From CAYZYK01 sp964482615 (GTDB lineage Bacteria > Patescibacteriota > Minisyncoccia > Minisyncoccales > CAYZYK01): 20,682 nt of DNA. Location: assembly GCA_964482615.1 (NCBI GenBank), contig CAYZYK010000013.1, positions 1-20,682 of the forward strand. The letters are read 5' to 3'. The notes under the pieces were generated by a model. The model was not told the DNA's origin, did no database searches, and worked only from the letters and a program-made list of their open reading frames with translations. The position numbers and the translations under genes are program-made. Positions 6,169 to 14,288 of this stretch are shown piece after piece (the first letter of the stretch is position 1; the number at the start of each line of letters is the position of its first letter).

Positions 6169-6477
6169 ATGAAAGTAACTCTTGGACAATTAAAAAAAGA
6201 AATTAAAAGTTCAAAAAAACCAGTTTTGATTGAGTTTTGGGGTTCCTGGTGTCCACCTTGTCAAATTATGAAATCCACCTTAAAAGAATTTGAGCAAGAA
6301 ACAGAAGATAAAATAAAGTTAATAAAATTAAATCCGGACATGAATCCTTCTCTTTCAGGAGAGTTTAATGTAAAAGGACTTCCCACTTTCATATTATTTA
6401 AAGAAGGAAAAGAAATAAAAAGAGCGGTGGGGGCTAAATCAAAAGAAGAACTCCATAATTTAATAAAAACATCTTAA
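6169..6477 (+). CDS. Thioredoxin
   Basis: The product has 102 residues, close to the usual thioredoxin length. The active site is WGSWCPPCQIMK, with redox cysteines 28 and 31; Pro-Pro replaces the common Gly-Pro between them. The cis-proline motif appears as VKGLPTFILF, and EGKEIKRAVGAKSKEELHNLI gives the last strand and helix. There is no signal peptide or lipobox, so it is cytosolic, unlike TlpA/ResA proteins that share CPPC. It begins 3 bases after the SQD1-type gene and overlaps the next start by one base. A thioredoxin fixed between glycan genes is unusual. It could reduce the cysteine-rich domain next door or serve a sulfur-reduction step; this is inferred from position only. Confidence 0.93.
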   Translation: MKVTLGQLKKEIKSSKKPVLIEFWGSWCPPCQIMKSTLKEFEQETEDKIKLIKLNPDMNPSLSGEFNVKGLPTFILFKEGKEIKRAVGAKSKEELHNLIKTS

Positions 6478-7436
6478 TGAAAAATAATAAAAAAATCCTT
6501 ATAACCGGAGGTTGTGGTTTTGTGGGAACAAATTTAACGAAATATCTTTTAGAAAAAACAAGTTGGGAAATAAAGATATTAGACAATCTTTCCTCTGGCA
6601 CTTCAAAAAACTCAGAGCATTTAAAAAGCTTTTCATCTGAAAGAGTTTCTTTTTTAAAAGGAGATATAAGGAAAAAATCTGATGTTAAAAAAGCAATTAG
6701 AAATTGTAATTTTGTTGTTAATTTAGCAGCCCAGGTCGGAGTTATCCCCTCTAAAGAAAATCCAAGAAATGATGCTGAAATAAACATCTTGGGGTTGCTA
6801 AATTTACTTGAAGAATCAAAGGGAAAAGAGAAATTTATCCAGGCCTCTTCTAATGCTTGCTTGGGAGAACAAGAAATGCCTTTGAATGAGAATAAAGTCC
6901 CCTCTCCTCTGGCCCCTTATGGAGCAAGTAAATTAGCTGGGGAAGGATATTGTTCTGCTTTCTCGTCTTCTTTTGGTTTAAAAACAGTCGCTCTCAGATT
7001 CTCAAATGTCTATGGTATTTTTTCAGACCACAAAACAAGCGTTGTTCCTACTTTCATTCAGAACATTTTAAATTCAAAACCAGTTTTAATCTACGGTAAA
7101 GGAGAACAAACCAGAGACCTTATTTATACTAAAGATGTCTGTAAAGCAATATATCTTGCTTTAACAAAAGAACTTCCCAATGATTTTGAAATTTTTCAAA
7201 TAGGAACTGGGAAAGAAACTTCAATCAAAGAGCTTTTTGAAATAATTAAATCAGAGCTTGAAAAAGAAGGATACAAAACAAAACCCCCTGCTTATAAAAA
7301 ATCAAGAAAAGGAGAAATAAAAAGAAACTATTCTGATATAGGTAAAGCTAAAACCATTTTGGACTTTTCCCCCGAAGTAAACCTTAAAGAAGGGGTTTCT
7401 AAAACTGTAAAGTGGTTTCTTTCCTCTACTAAATAG
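6477..7436 (+). CDS. NAD-dependent sugar-nucleotide epimerase/dehydratase (extended SDR)
   Basis: The 319-residue product is the second GalE-like SDR in the locus. ITGGCGFVGTNL gives the GxxGxxG dinucleotide site (Gly11, 14, 17), and ILDNLSSG places the acidic residue that favours NAD(H). GDIRKKSDV and NLAAQVGV follow in order. The catalytic region is QASSNACLGE, with SNACLG in place of the usual SSSVYG, and Tyr148-x3-Lys152 lies in PYGASK. RFSNVYG and QTRDLIYTKDVCKA are substrate-domain motifs. The ATG shares one base with the thioredoxin stop (TAATG), indicating translational coupling. It probably isomerises an NDP-hexose or uronic acid for the glycan; the exact sugar is not readable. It is clearly distinct in sequence from the first epimerase, so the two likely act on different intermediates. 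Confidence 0.9.
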   Translation: MKNNKKILITGGCGFVGTNLTKYLLEKTSWEIKILDNLSSGTSKNSEHLKSFSSERVSFLKGDIRKKSDVKKAIRNCNFVVNLAAQVGVIPSKENPRNDAEINILGLLNLLEESKGKEKFIQASSNACLGEQEMPLNENKVPSPLAPYGASKLAGEGYCSAFSSSFGLKTVALRFSNVYGIFSDHKTSVVPTFIQNILNSKPVLIYGKGEQTRDLIYTKDVCKAIYLALTKELPNDFEIFQIGTGKETSIKELFEIIKSELEKEGYKTKPPAYKKSRKGEIKRNYSDIGKAKTILDFSPEVNLKEGVSKTVKWFLSSTK

Positions 7437-7448
7437 TTTTTTATTCAA

Positions 7449-8969
7449 ATGAAAAATAACTCTCTCAATAAAGAATTATTTATTATCAGTAAAGGAGCAG
7501 GGTTTACTTTTTTTGGAAAAATATTTGCTAAGGTATTAACTTTAGGGATTACTGTGATATTAACTCGAGTTCTCGGACCCGCTTTGTTTGGAATATATGC
7601 CTTGGGAAAAGTTGTTCTCAGTTTTAGTGCAAGTATCGCTTCCCTTGGCCTAGACAGAGCTTCATTGAAATTTATTCCCAGGTTCCGCAGCAGCAACAAT
7701 AAGGAAAAGGTTAAAGGAACCATAATCCAGTCAGCTCTTTTTTCTTTTGGAGCAGGCGTGTTTACCGCACTCATACTATGGTTCTTCGCTGAAGAAATAT
7801 CCTCTCTTTTTAAAGAACCTGGTTTAGTTACACCTTTAAGATTCTTTTCAATCGGAGTTCCTTTCTTTTCTCTTATGTCTGCTTTGGAAACAGCTACTAG
7901 AGGATTTAAAACCACTAAATATAGTGTTCTGTCGCGATTGGTAATCCGACTTTCAGCTCAACTATTATTTATCATAATATTTATAGGGCTGGGGTATAAG
8001 TTAATGGGAGCAATACTTGCTTATATCCTCGGAGCTGGAGCAAGCATTGTGGCATTAATTTATTATTTTAAAAAAATATTCCCTGATATTTTCTCTCGCA
8101 AATTAAAGCCAACATTTCAATTTAAAAACGTTTTTTCAACCTCAATACCTTTAATGTATGTGGGGATGCTCGGATTTTTCCTTACCTGGACTGATATAAC
8201 AATGGTAGGGCTATTTCGGCCAATTAATGAAGTGGGTGTTTACAAAATTGTCTTAACTGTTGCTTTGTTTGTAAGCCTTTTTGAAGGGTCGTTTACTTCT
8301 ATCTTTTGCTCAATCATTTCAGAATATTATTATACTAAAAAACTTGCTTCTTTAGAAAAAATTTTTAAGACGGTAAGTAAATGGATTTTTTATCTCTCTT
8401 TGCCAATTTCTGTTGCAATCCTGCTTTCACCAACTGAAATAATTAAAATATTCGGGGCTTCCTTTACAGAAGGAGTTCAACCTTTAATAATTCTCACTTT
8501 AGCTTACTCAGCTCAATTAATAAGTTTTGGAGCAGCAAGCATTTTAGCTATGACCGCTTACCATAATTTAAGAGCAATAGTTTCCACTATTGGGGTAATC
8601 ATTAACATTATCCTAAATTTCATTTTTATATCTTCTCTTGGATTAGGAATAACAGGAGCAGCCATGGCAACAGCTATAACAGTTATTTCAATTAATTTGT
8701 TCTTTCTCTTGATGGTTAAAATAAAATTGGGCATTCACCCCTTTTCTCATTACACCCTAATAGGAATTGTCGGAAGCGCAATTGCTCTAATTGTTGGCTT
8801 TGGAATCAAAAAGTTTTTTCTCGGCAATTTTCATTACCTTATTAGCCTTTTGGTAAGTTCTTTTATTTCTTGTTCTGTTTTGTTGGTTATTTTTCTTAAA
8901 ATGGGAATAGAAAAACAAGACAAGCTTATATTCAAAAAAATACTCCAAAAAGTAAAAAGTAAATTATGA
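7449..8969 (+). CDS. Wzx-type polysaccharide flippase (MOP superfamily)
   Basis: The product has 506 residues, almost wholly hydrophobic segments joined by short basic loops, consistent with 12-14 membrane helices. The N-terminus ISKGAGFTFFGKIFAKVLTL followed by TRVLGPALFGIYAL is the hallmark opening of Wzx/oligosaccharide flippases, and SLGLDRASLKFIPRF matches the next loop. Family members move undecaprenyl- or dolichyl-linked repeat units from the cytosolic to the outer face of the membrane. Its presence together with a polymerase/ligase-type protein at 15071-16486 argues for Wzx/Wzy-style assembly rather than ABC export; no ABC transporter genes are visible. It starts 12 bases after the epimerase stop. 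The T-rich gap lacks a stem, so it is not a terminator. Confidence 0.92.
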   Translation: MKNNSLNKELFIISKGAGFTFFGKIFAKVLTLGITVILTRVLGPALFGIYALGKVVLSFSASIASLGLDRASLKFIPRFRSSNNKEKVKGTIIQSALFSFGAGVFTALILWFFAEEISSLFKEPGLVTPLRFFSIGVPFFSLMSALETATRGFKTTKYSVLSRLVIRLSAQLLFIIIFIGLGYKLMGAILAYILGAGASIVALIYYFKKIFPDIFSRKLKPTFQFKNVFSTSIPLMYVGMLGFFLTWTDITMVGLFRPINEVGVYKIVLTVALFVSLFEGSFTSIFCSIISEYYYTKKLASLEKIFKTVSKWIFYLSLPISVAILLSPTEIIKIFGASFTEGVQPLIILTLAYSAQLISFGAASILAMTAYHNLRAIVSTIGVIINIILNFIFISSLGLGITGAAMATAITVISINLFFLLMVKIKLGIHPFSHYTLIGIVGSAIALIVGFGIKKFFLGNFHYLISLLVSSFISCSVLLVIFLKMGIEKQDKLIFKKILQKVKSKL

Positions 8970-8978
8970 AAATTTATC

Positions 8979-9635
8979 ATGTATAAAACTGCAAAACAAA
9001 GAGCTAATTTTTTAGTTTGTAAATATGGCAAACACCTTAAAGGTAAAATTCTAGATATAGGAAGCGGCACTGCTTATAAAGGACGCTCTTCTTATCTAAA
9101 ACAGGCAATTAAAAAAAACCACCCCACTCCTGAAAACATTAGTTATTATGAGGTTGATATATCCGGTGCGCCTGATTTTGTAGTAGATTTAGAAAAAGAA
9201 AAATTACCCTTTAAAAATAAGTCTTTTGACTGTACAATTTGTACTGAAGTCTTAGAACATTTAGAAAACCCTCAAGAGGTGTTTGAAGAATTGGTCCGGG
9301 TGACTAAAAAAAACATAGTTATAAGCCTTCCTAATTGTTGGGCACCATTAATTTCAAAAATAGTTAAAAATAAAGAAAATATGGTTTTCTATGGGCTTCC
9401 GGCAGAAGTTCCCAAAGATCGCCACAAGTGGTTTTTTAATTATAGTGACGCAGAAAAATTTATAAAAAAAACGGCCAAAAAATTCAATCTAGAAATAATA
9501 GTCTGTGAACCGCATTTTAATTATTCAACCAAGACAAAAAAAATAATAAAAAAGATGATTTGCTTTTTTATATCAAAGAAACAATGCAATAATTTATTCA
9601 GCAGTAATTTATGGGCAGTACTGCGCATAAAATAA
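8979..9635 (+). CDS. Class I SAM-dependent methyltransferase (Methyltransf_11 type)
   Basis: The product has 218 residues. Motif I is KILDIGSGTAY (residues 23-33); an acidic strand-2 end is seen in YYEVDISGAPDF; FDCTICTEVLEHLENPQEVF is motif II and post-motif; and KKNIVISLPNCWAP forms the next strand. No membrane segment is present. It is probably a cytosolic methyltransferase that methylates a sugar or a glycan intermediate, as neighbours encode glycosyltransferases, but the acceptor is unknown. It is the first gene of a visibly lower-GC block running to 12395. An ATG 13 bases upstream at 8966 runs into a stop after six codons, so 8979 is the usable start. Confidence 0.88.
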   Translation: MYKTAKQRANFLVCKYGKHLKGKILDIGSGTAYKGRSSYLKQAIKKNHPTPENISYYEVDISGAPDFVVDLEKEKLPFKNKSFDCTICTEVLEHLENPQEVFEELVRVTKKNIVISLPNCWAPLISKIVKNKENMVFYGLPAEVPKDRHKWFFNYSDAEKFIKKTAKKFNLEIIVCEPHFNYSTKTKKIIKKMICFFISKKQCNNLFSSNLWAVLRIK

Positions 9636-9650
9636 TCTTCAAAGTAAGAC

Positions 9651-10790
9651 ATGAAAATTCTAATTTTCATACCTACTTATTCTCACGAGCCAATTGGTAA
9701 ATATGCCCGAATGAATGATCTTCTCTTCGCTTTAAGCAAAACAAAAAAGTCTCCTTTTATTCCTATTATTATTACATTTAAACATATTGGCAATTATTCT
9801 CCATGGAAGGTTTACGAATTAAAAGGACCAAAGATAATTCGTTATATTAATCTCCTTAAAATTGTTAGATCTCTATCAAAGGAAGTTGATATAATACATT
9901 TTGTTAGTCTCCCTAGCTTTTTCTCTTTTATAATTTATCTTATTAAAAATAAAACCACTCCTCTAGTTGGCGGTCCAAATATAGCACCAATGGTTTGGAA
10001 CAATTTTAATTCAGTACAGAAAAAATTTTTCAAAAAAGAACATATTTTTTTTCATTTAAAATGTAGATTTCATAATAATTTATTTGAAAAAATAAAATTA
10101 TCTGAAAGATTTTCTTTTATTAACCCTTCTTTCTTTTTCTGTTTTAGCCAAGAACATAAAAAAAATATGACTCACTATTATAATACCAAGCCAGAGAAAG
10201 TTGTAGTGTTGCCTCACGGTGTGAGAAAAGACTGCTTCTCCATTAGAAACAATACCTCTAATAAAAATAATATTTTTACTCTGCTTTACGTCGGTCCTTT
10301 TAACTACCATAAAGGTTATACGGTGTTTTTAAAATCATTAAATTTGCTTCAGAGTAAAATTAACAACTTTAAAGTTGTTATAGTTGGAGAAGGAAACAAA
10401 CAAGAAAAAATAATAAATTCTGAAGTCAGGTCCAAAGTAGAATTTAAAAATCCTCTTCCCCGAAAGGAGCTAAAAAAATTTTATCATCAAGCAGATGTTT
10501 ATATTCAACCAAGTCTCAGTGAAGCTAGTAGCACCACAATGATAGAGTCCTTGGCTTGCGGCACTCCAGTCGTTGCCTCAGATGGAAAATCCTTCAGAGA
10601 AATAGGAAAAGGGGAAAACACCGCGTATTTTCCTTACGGAAACCATCAAGAATTGTATAAAAAGATTCTTTATATGTACAATAATTATAGTTCTTACAAA
10701 GAATTTACTATGAAAAACGCTTCTTTTTATAATATTAAAAGGGCACTTCCGCTAGTAAAAGAAGTGTATAAGAAAGTTTTAAAAAATTAG
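9651..10790 (+). CDS. Glycosyltransferase family 4 (GT-B fold)
   Basis: The product has 379 residues. The N-terminal acceptor domain opens with KILIFIPTYSHEPIGKYAR. The C-terminal donor domain is recognisable from HGVRKDCFS, LLYVGPFNYHKGYTVF, KVVIVGEGNKQEKI and VYIQPSLSEASSTTMIESLA, where Glu291 and Glu299 form the EX7E motif, followed by CGTPVVAS. These are retaining enzymes using NDP-sugar donors; the protein would act at the cytosolic membrane face on a lipid-linked acceptor. No transmembrane segment is clear, although hydrophobic stretches such as FFSFIIYLI could touch the membrane. Donor and linkage are not predictable here. Codon choice and GC are as low as in the flanking methyltransferase genes. 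Confidence 0.92.
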   Translation: MKILIFIPTYSHEPIGKYARMNDLLFALSKTKKSPFIPIIITFKHIGNYSPWKVYELKGPKIIRYINLLKIVRSLSKEVDIIHFVSLPSFFSFIIYLIKNKTTPLVGGPNIAPMVWNNFNSVQKKFFKKEHIFFHLKCRFHNNLFEKIKLSERFSFINPSFFFCFSQEHKKNMTHYYNTKPEKVVVLPHGVRKDCFSIRNNTSNKNNIFTLLYVGPFNYHKGYTVFLKSLNLLQSKINNFKVVIVGEGNKQEKIINSEVRSKVEFKNPLPRKELKKFYHQADVYIQPSLSEASSTTMIESLACGTPVVASDGKSFREIGKGENTAYFPYGNHQELYKKILYMYNNYSSYKEFTMKNASFYNIKRALPLVKEVYKKVLKN

Positions 10791-10804
10791 AGAAAAGTTT
10801 AGTT

Positions 10805-11716
10805 ATGCCCCCAAAGTGTCATATTTGTAGTCAAAGATCCAAATTTTTTATGATAAAAAAGGGTTATTCTCTTTATCGATGCAAAAATTGTAATCTTATA
10901 TTTGTTTATCCCCAACCAAGTAAAAAATTTTTAGAAGATAAAGTTTATTCAGCACAGGCTAACCACCATCGTAACAAACCAAAAAAACTTGCTAAAACTA
11001 AAGAAGACAAAAAAACTAAAAAAATTTTAGAATATCTTTCCAAAGAAAATTTACTAAGTAAGTTGCTTGATATTGGGTGTTCAAATGGACAATTTTTATA
11101 TCATGCTCAAAAAAGAGGAATTGAAGTTTATGGAGTTGAAATCAACAAACATGCTGTTAGCATCGCTCGCAAAAATAATTTAAAAGTATTTCATGGAAAA
11201 TTAAAAGAATCTCATTTTCCAAAAAACTTTTTTGATTTTGTTTTTCTAGGTGATATATTAGAACACGTACAATATCCCCGCAACTTATTAAAAAAATGTA
11301 AAAGAATATTAAAAAATAATGGATTAATTGTCATTTCAACTCCAAACAGCAACAATTTTTGGTCAAAAGCTACACTCTTATTACATAAATTATTAAATAT
11401 TCCGTGGTCAACTACCACACATCCTTACCATCTTTTTCAATTTAATGAAAAAAATCTTGATATTCTTTTAAACCAACTTAATTTTAAAAATCAGAAAAAA
11501 TGGTTTTATCGTCCCCTAACATTAAAATATGAACTCGGATCTACTTATTTATGGAAAAAATTTAAAAATAACAAAACCTTATTAAATTTTTTCTTTATGT
11601 TATTTTCTTTTTCACTGTATAGTATTCTTTATGGAGTAGATATAATTATTATCCCATTTAAATCAAAAAAGCTTGGCTTAATAGTAATTTATAAATTAAA
11701 AAAACCAAAGAAATAA
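10805..11716 (+). CDS. Zinc-ribbon class I methyltransferase with C-terminal hydrophobic segment
   Basis: The product has 303 residues. It starts with a four-cysteine ribbon: CHIC (Cys5, Cys8) and CKNC (Cys26, Cys29), followed by LIFVYPQPS, a pattern typical of sugar-acting methyltransferases that begin with a zinc knuckle. Motif I is LLDIGCSNGQF (87-97), with an acidic residue in YGVEINKHA; FDFVFLGDILEHVQYPRN and GLIVISTPNSNNFW complete the Methyltransf_23-type core. Near residues 258-286 lies a long hydrophobic stretch (LNFFFMLFSFSLYSIL and GVDIIIIPF), which could be a membrane-inserted hairpin, so the enzyme may act on lipid-linked substrate at the membrane. The acceptor is unknown. GC is very low: only 10 of 60 bases in 11281-11340. 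Confidence 0.88.
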   Translation: MPPKCHICSQRSKFFMIKKGYSLYRCKNCNLIFVYPQPSKKFLEDKVYSAQANHHRNKPKKLAKTKEDKKTKKILEYLSKENLLSKLLDIGCSNGQFLYHAQKRGIEVYGVEINKHAVSIARKNNLKVFHGKLKESHFPKNFFDFVFLGDILEHVQYPRNLLKKCKRILKNNGLIVISTPNSNNFWSKATLLLHKLLNIPWSTTTHPYHLFQFNEKNLDILLNQLNFKNQKKWFYRPLTLKYELGSTYLWKKFKNNKTLLNFFFMLFSFSLYSILYGVDIIIIPFKSKKLGLIVIYKLKKPKK

Positions 11717-11717
11717 T

Positions 11718-12395
11718 ATGCAACCTTATAAAATTTCTTCTAAGGAAGATTTTTATCCAACTTACAAAAAAATAGCAAAACTAATTAAGAAATATAAAGA
11801 TTCAACAAAATTGTCAGTTATAGACATAGGTTGCGGCGGAGGAGAAATAATGAACCTTTTAAACAATATGGGAATTTCTGTTTTTGGAATAGACCCAGAT
11901 AAAAAATGCATCGAATTAAGTAGCAAATATGGTAAATGTAAGCAAGGTCAAATATCAGACCTTGGCCGTTTCTATAAAAAGAATCAATTTGATGTCGCTA
12001 TAGTTTCTCATGTTTTAGAGCATCTTGAAAATCCTAAAGCAGCAATAAACAAAATAAAATACATTTCTAAAAAAAGAATAATAATTGCTATTCCAAACTT
12101 GTGCTCGCTTTCTTCATTTATTAACAGCATTTTAAGTAGAACAAACAGTGATACTTTTCATATTTATGGTTGGAACTATTCTCACCTTAATAATTTTCTC
12201 GTTGAACATTGCGACCTAAAAATTATTTCTTTTCATGGAGATTACGTCCGCCTTAATCCTATACCGATAAGGTTAAGACGCTCTATTCCTTTTTTACTTC
12301 CAATAAGTAAAATTATACGCTATCTTGAATTATTTTTTGGAAAACTTTTTCCGGGACTATCAGAAAATTTCATAGTAATTACAAAAATAAAATAA
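11718..12395 (+). CDS. Class I SAM-dependent methyltransferase
   Basis: The product has 225 residues. Motif I is SVIDIGCGGGE (33-43), with strand 2 ending in FGIDPDKKCIEL; FDVAIVSHVLEHLENPKAAI and KRIIIAIPNLCSLSSF give the following core motifs. It starts 1 base after the preceding methyltransferase and ends 2 bases before the asparagine synthase gene, so the three are surely co-transcribed. It shares the HVLEHLENP-type block with the methyltransferase at 8979 but is otherwise divergent, so it is not an obvious recent duplicate. A sugar O-methyltransferase role is inferred from context only. No signal peptide or membrane helix is clear. Confidence 0.88.
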   Translation: MQPYKISSKEDFYPTYKKIAKLIKKYKDSTKLSVIDIGCGGGEIMNLLNNMGISVFGIDPDKKCIELSSKYGKCKQGQISDLGRFYKKNQFDVAIVSHVLEHLENPKAAINKIKYISKKRIIIAIPNLCSLSSFINSILSRTNSDTFHIYGWNYSHLNNFLVEHCDLKIISFHGDYVRLNPIPIRLRRSIPFLLPISKIIRYLELFFGKLFPGLSENFIVITKIK

Positions 12396-12397
12396 TT

Positions 12398-14284
12398 ATG
12401 TGCGGAATTTTAGGAATTATCAGTCAAAATAAAATTAATCCAGAAACTGCCTTAAAGCAACTCAACACTATGAACCACAGAGGCCCAGATAATATGGGTT
12501 CTTTCATAGATAAAGAAAATAATCTTTTTTTAGGCCATAGAAGATTAGCCATTATTGATCTTTCCCAAAAAGCAAACCAACCCCTATCAAACGAGAACGA
12601 CACTAAATGGTTAGTATTTAACGGAGAGATATATAATTACTTAGAATTAAGAAAAAAATTAGAAACCCGGGGTCACATCTTTAAAACAGATCATGCTGAT
12701 TCAGAAGTAATAATTCACGGTTATGAACAATGGGGAGAAGAAATATTGAAAAAATTAAACGGAATGTTCTCTTTTGCTATTTACGATAAAAAAAGAAAAA
12801 CTATTTTTGCTGCCAGAGACAGATGCGGTCAAAAACCTTTTTATTACTTCTTAAATAAAGAAGGATTTGCTTTCTCGTCAGAATTAAAAGGATTAAGCGG
12901 GTTGGATTTTTTTAAAAAAGAACTAAACCCAAAGGCTTTAGCTGATTATCTTTGCTTTGGGTTTATACCAGCCCCAAAAACAATATGGAAAAATACATAC
13001 AAACTAGAACCGGCTCAATATTTAATCTACAATCTTAAAAGTAAAAAATTAACAAAAAGGTCTTACTGGAATCTTACCTTCAAACCCGATTATTCCCGAA
13101 AAGAGTCTTATTGGATAGAAGGAATTAAAGAAAATCTAAAAAAATCTGTTAAACTAAGAACAATTTCCGATGCTCCCTTGGGGACATTGCTTTCTGGAGG
13201 AGTTGATTCCTCAATAGTAGTTGCAATCTTGTCTCAAATCATCCATCAACCCCGAACATTTACAGTAAGTTTTGACAACAAGAAATTAGACGAATCAAAA
13301 TATGCTAGAATGGTCGCTCAAAACCTTAATACAAAACATACTGAAATCAAAGCTAACTCTCTTAACGCCTTTCACTCTTTTGAAAAAATACTTTTCCATT
13401 TTGATGAACCTTTCAATGACTATTCCTACTTTCCAACTTTTCTAATTTCAAAAGAAATCTCTAATCACGTTAAAGTTGCTCTCTCAGGAGACGGAGGAGA
13501 CGAACTTTTTTTAGGATATCCTCGGTACAAAAAGACCGCAAAAATCTATAATCAAAATAATGTTCTCCTCTCACTAGCAAAAAATATTTCAAAAATTACA
13601 GAAAAAATTGTTCCTTATAATTTTAAGAGTAAAAATTTTCTTTTTAGATTAAAAGGGGGTAAAAGTTATTATGCTAGTACTGCCCCCTCTATGGGCATTT
13701 TAGATAAAAAAAGAATAAAAGAGATTTTAAAAAGAAAATGGAGCTTAAAAATTAAGGATTACAGTCCATCTAACTGGCTTCATAACCAGTTTAATAACTT
13801 AAGTGAAGAGCATAAAGATATTTATGATTTAATGAGAGCATTCGACTTCAAGTATTCACTTCCCGAAAGAATGCTAACTAAAACAGATAGATCTTCTATG
13901 GCTAATTCTTTAGAAATCCGGTCTCCTTTCTTAGATCATAAATTTATAGAATTTGTTTCCCAAATACCCTCAAAATATTTAATTAAAGAAGATGAATCAA
14001 AATATATACTGAAAAAAGCAGCATCATCATTAGTTCCCCCCGAAACAATCTACAGAAAAAAACAAGGATTTCAAGCCCCCCTGGAAAACTGGCTTCAAGG
14101 AAATAAAAAAATGATAAAATATTTAAAAGACAGCTATTTCGTAAAAGAAAAAGTAATTAATCAATTGTTAGCCACCCAATTTCAGAAAAGAACTGGTTGG
14201 AAGAAAAGAATATACCGTAATAGAATTAATGAAATACAATCTTTAATCTTTTTAGAGGGTTGGGCCAAAAAATGGTTTATTTAA
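12398..14284 (+). CDS. asnB: Asparagine synthase (glutamine-hydrolysing)-type amidotransferase
   Basis: The product has 628 residues, the usual AsnB length. MCGILGI exposes the catalytic Cys2 of the class II glutaminase after Met removal; NHRGPD, HRRLAIIDLS, NGEIYNY and DSEVIIHGYEQWG follow. The synthetase domain has the PP-loop LLSGGVDSS (SGGVDSS at 266-272), SFDNKKLDESKYAR, HFDEPF, LSGDGGDELFLGY and RSPFLDHKF. The chemistry is ATP-driven transfer of glutamine ammonia to a carboxylate via an acyl-adenylate. In surface-glycan loci such enzymes often amidate uronic acids or other sugar carboxylates rather than make free asparagine; the dehydrogenase-like gene at 1709 could supply a uronic acid. 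Both roles remain possible. The start is certain because Cys2 must follow Met1. Confidence 0.95.
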   Translation: MCGILGIISQNKINPETALKQLNTMNHRGPDNMGSFIDKENNLFLGHRRLAIIDLSQKANQPLSNENDTKWLVFNGEIYNYLELRKKLETRGHIFKTDHADSEVIIHGYEQWGEEILKKLNGMFSFAIYDKKRKTIFAARDRCGQKPFYYFLNKEGFAFSSELKGLSGLDFFKKELNPKALADYLCFGFIPAPKTIWKNTYKLEPAQYLIYNLKSKKLTKRSYWNLTFKPDYSRKESYWIEGIKENLKKSVKLRTISDAPLGTLLSGGVDSSIVVAILSQIIHQPRTFTVSFDNKKLDESKYARMVAQNLNTKHTEIKANSLNAFHSFEKILFHFDEPFNDYSYFPTFLISKEISNHVKVALSGDGGDELFLGYPRYKKTAKIYNQNNVLLSLAKNISKITEKIVPYNFKSKNFLFRLKGGKSYYASTAPSMGILDKKRIKEILKRKWSLKIKDYSPSNWLHNQFNNLSEEHKDIYDLMRAFDFKYSLPERMLTKTDRSSMANSLEIRSPFLDHKFIEFVSQIPSKYLIKEDESKYILKKAASSLVPPETIYRKKQGFQAPLENWLQGNKKMIKYLKDSYFVKEKVINQLLATQFQKRTGWKKRIYRNRINEIQSLIFLEGWAKKWFI

Positions 14285-14288
14285 TTTT

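Noticed and set aside
7434..7443. T-run after the second epimerase as a terminator
   Set aside because: No GC-bearing stem precedes it, and the next gene starts 12 bases after the stop.
7445..7915. 156-codon open frame on the minus strand
   Set aside because: It lies opposite the flippase gene, whose hydrophobic frame is clearly coding. The reverse peptide shows no family motif and has no upstream context. The other minus-strand frames across the window are rejected for the same reason.
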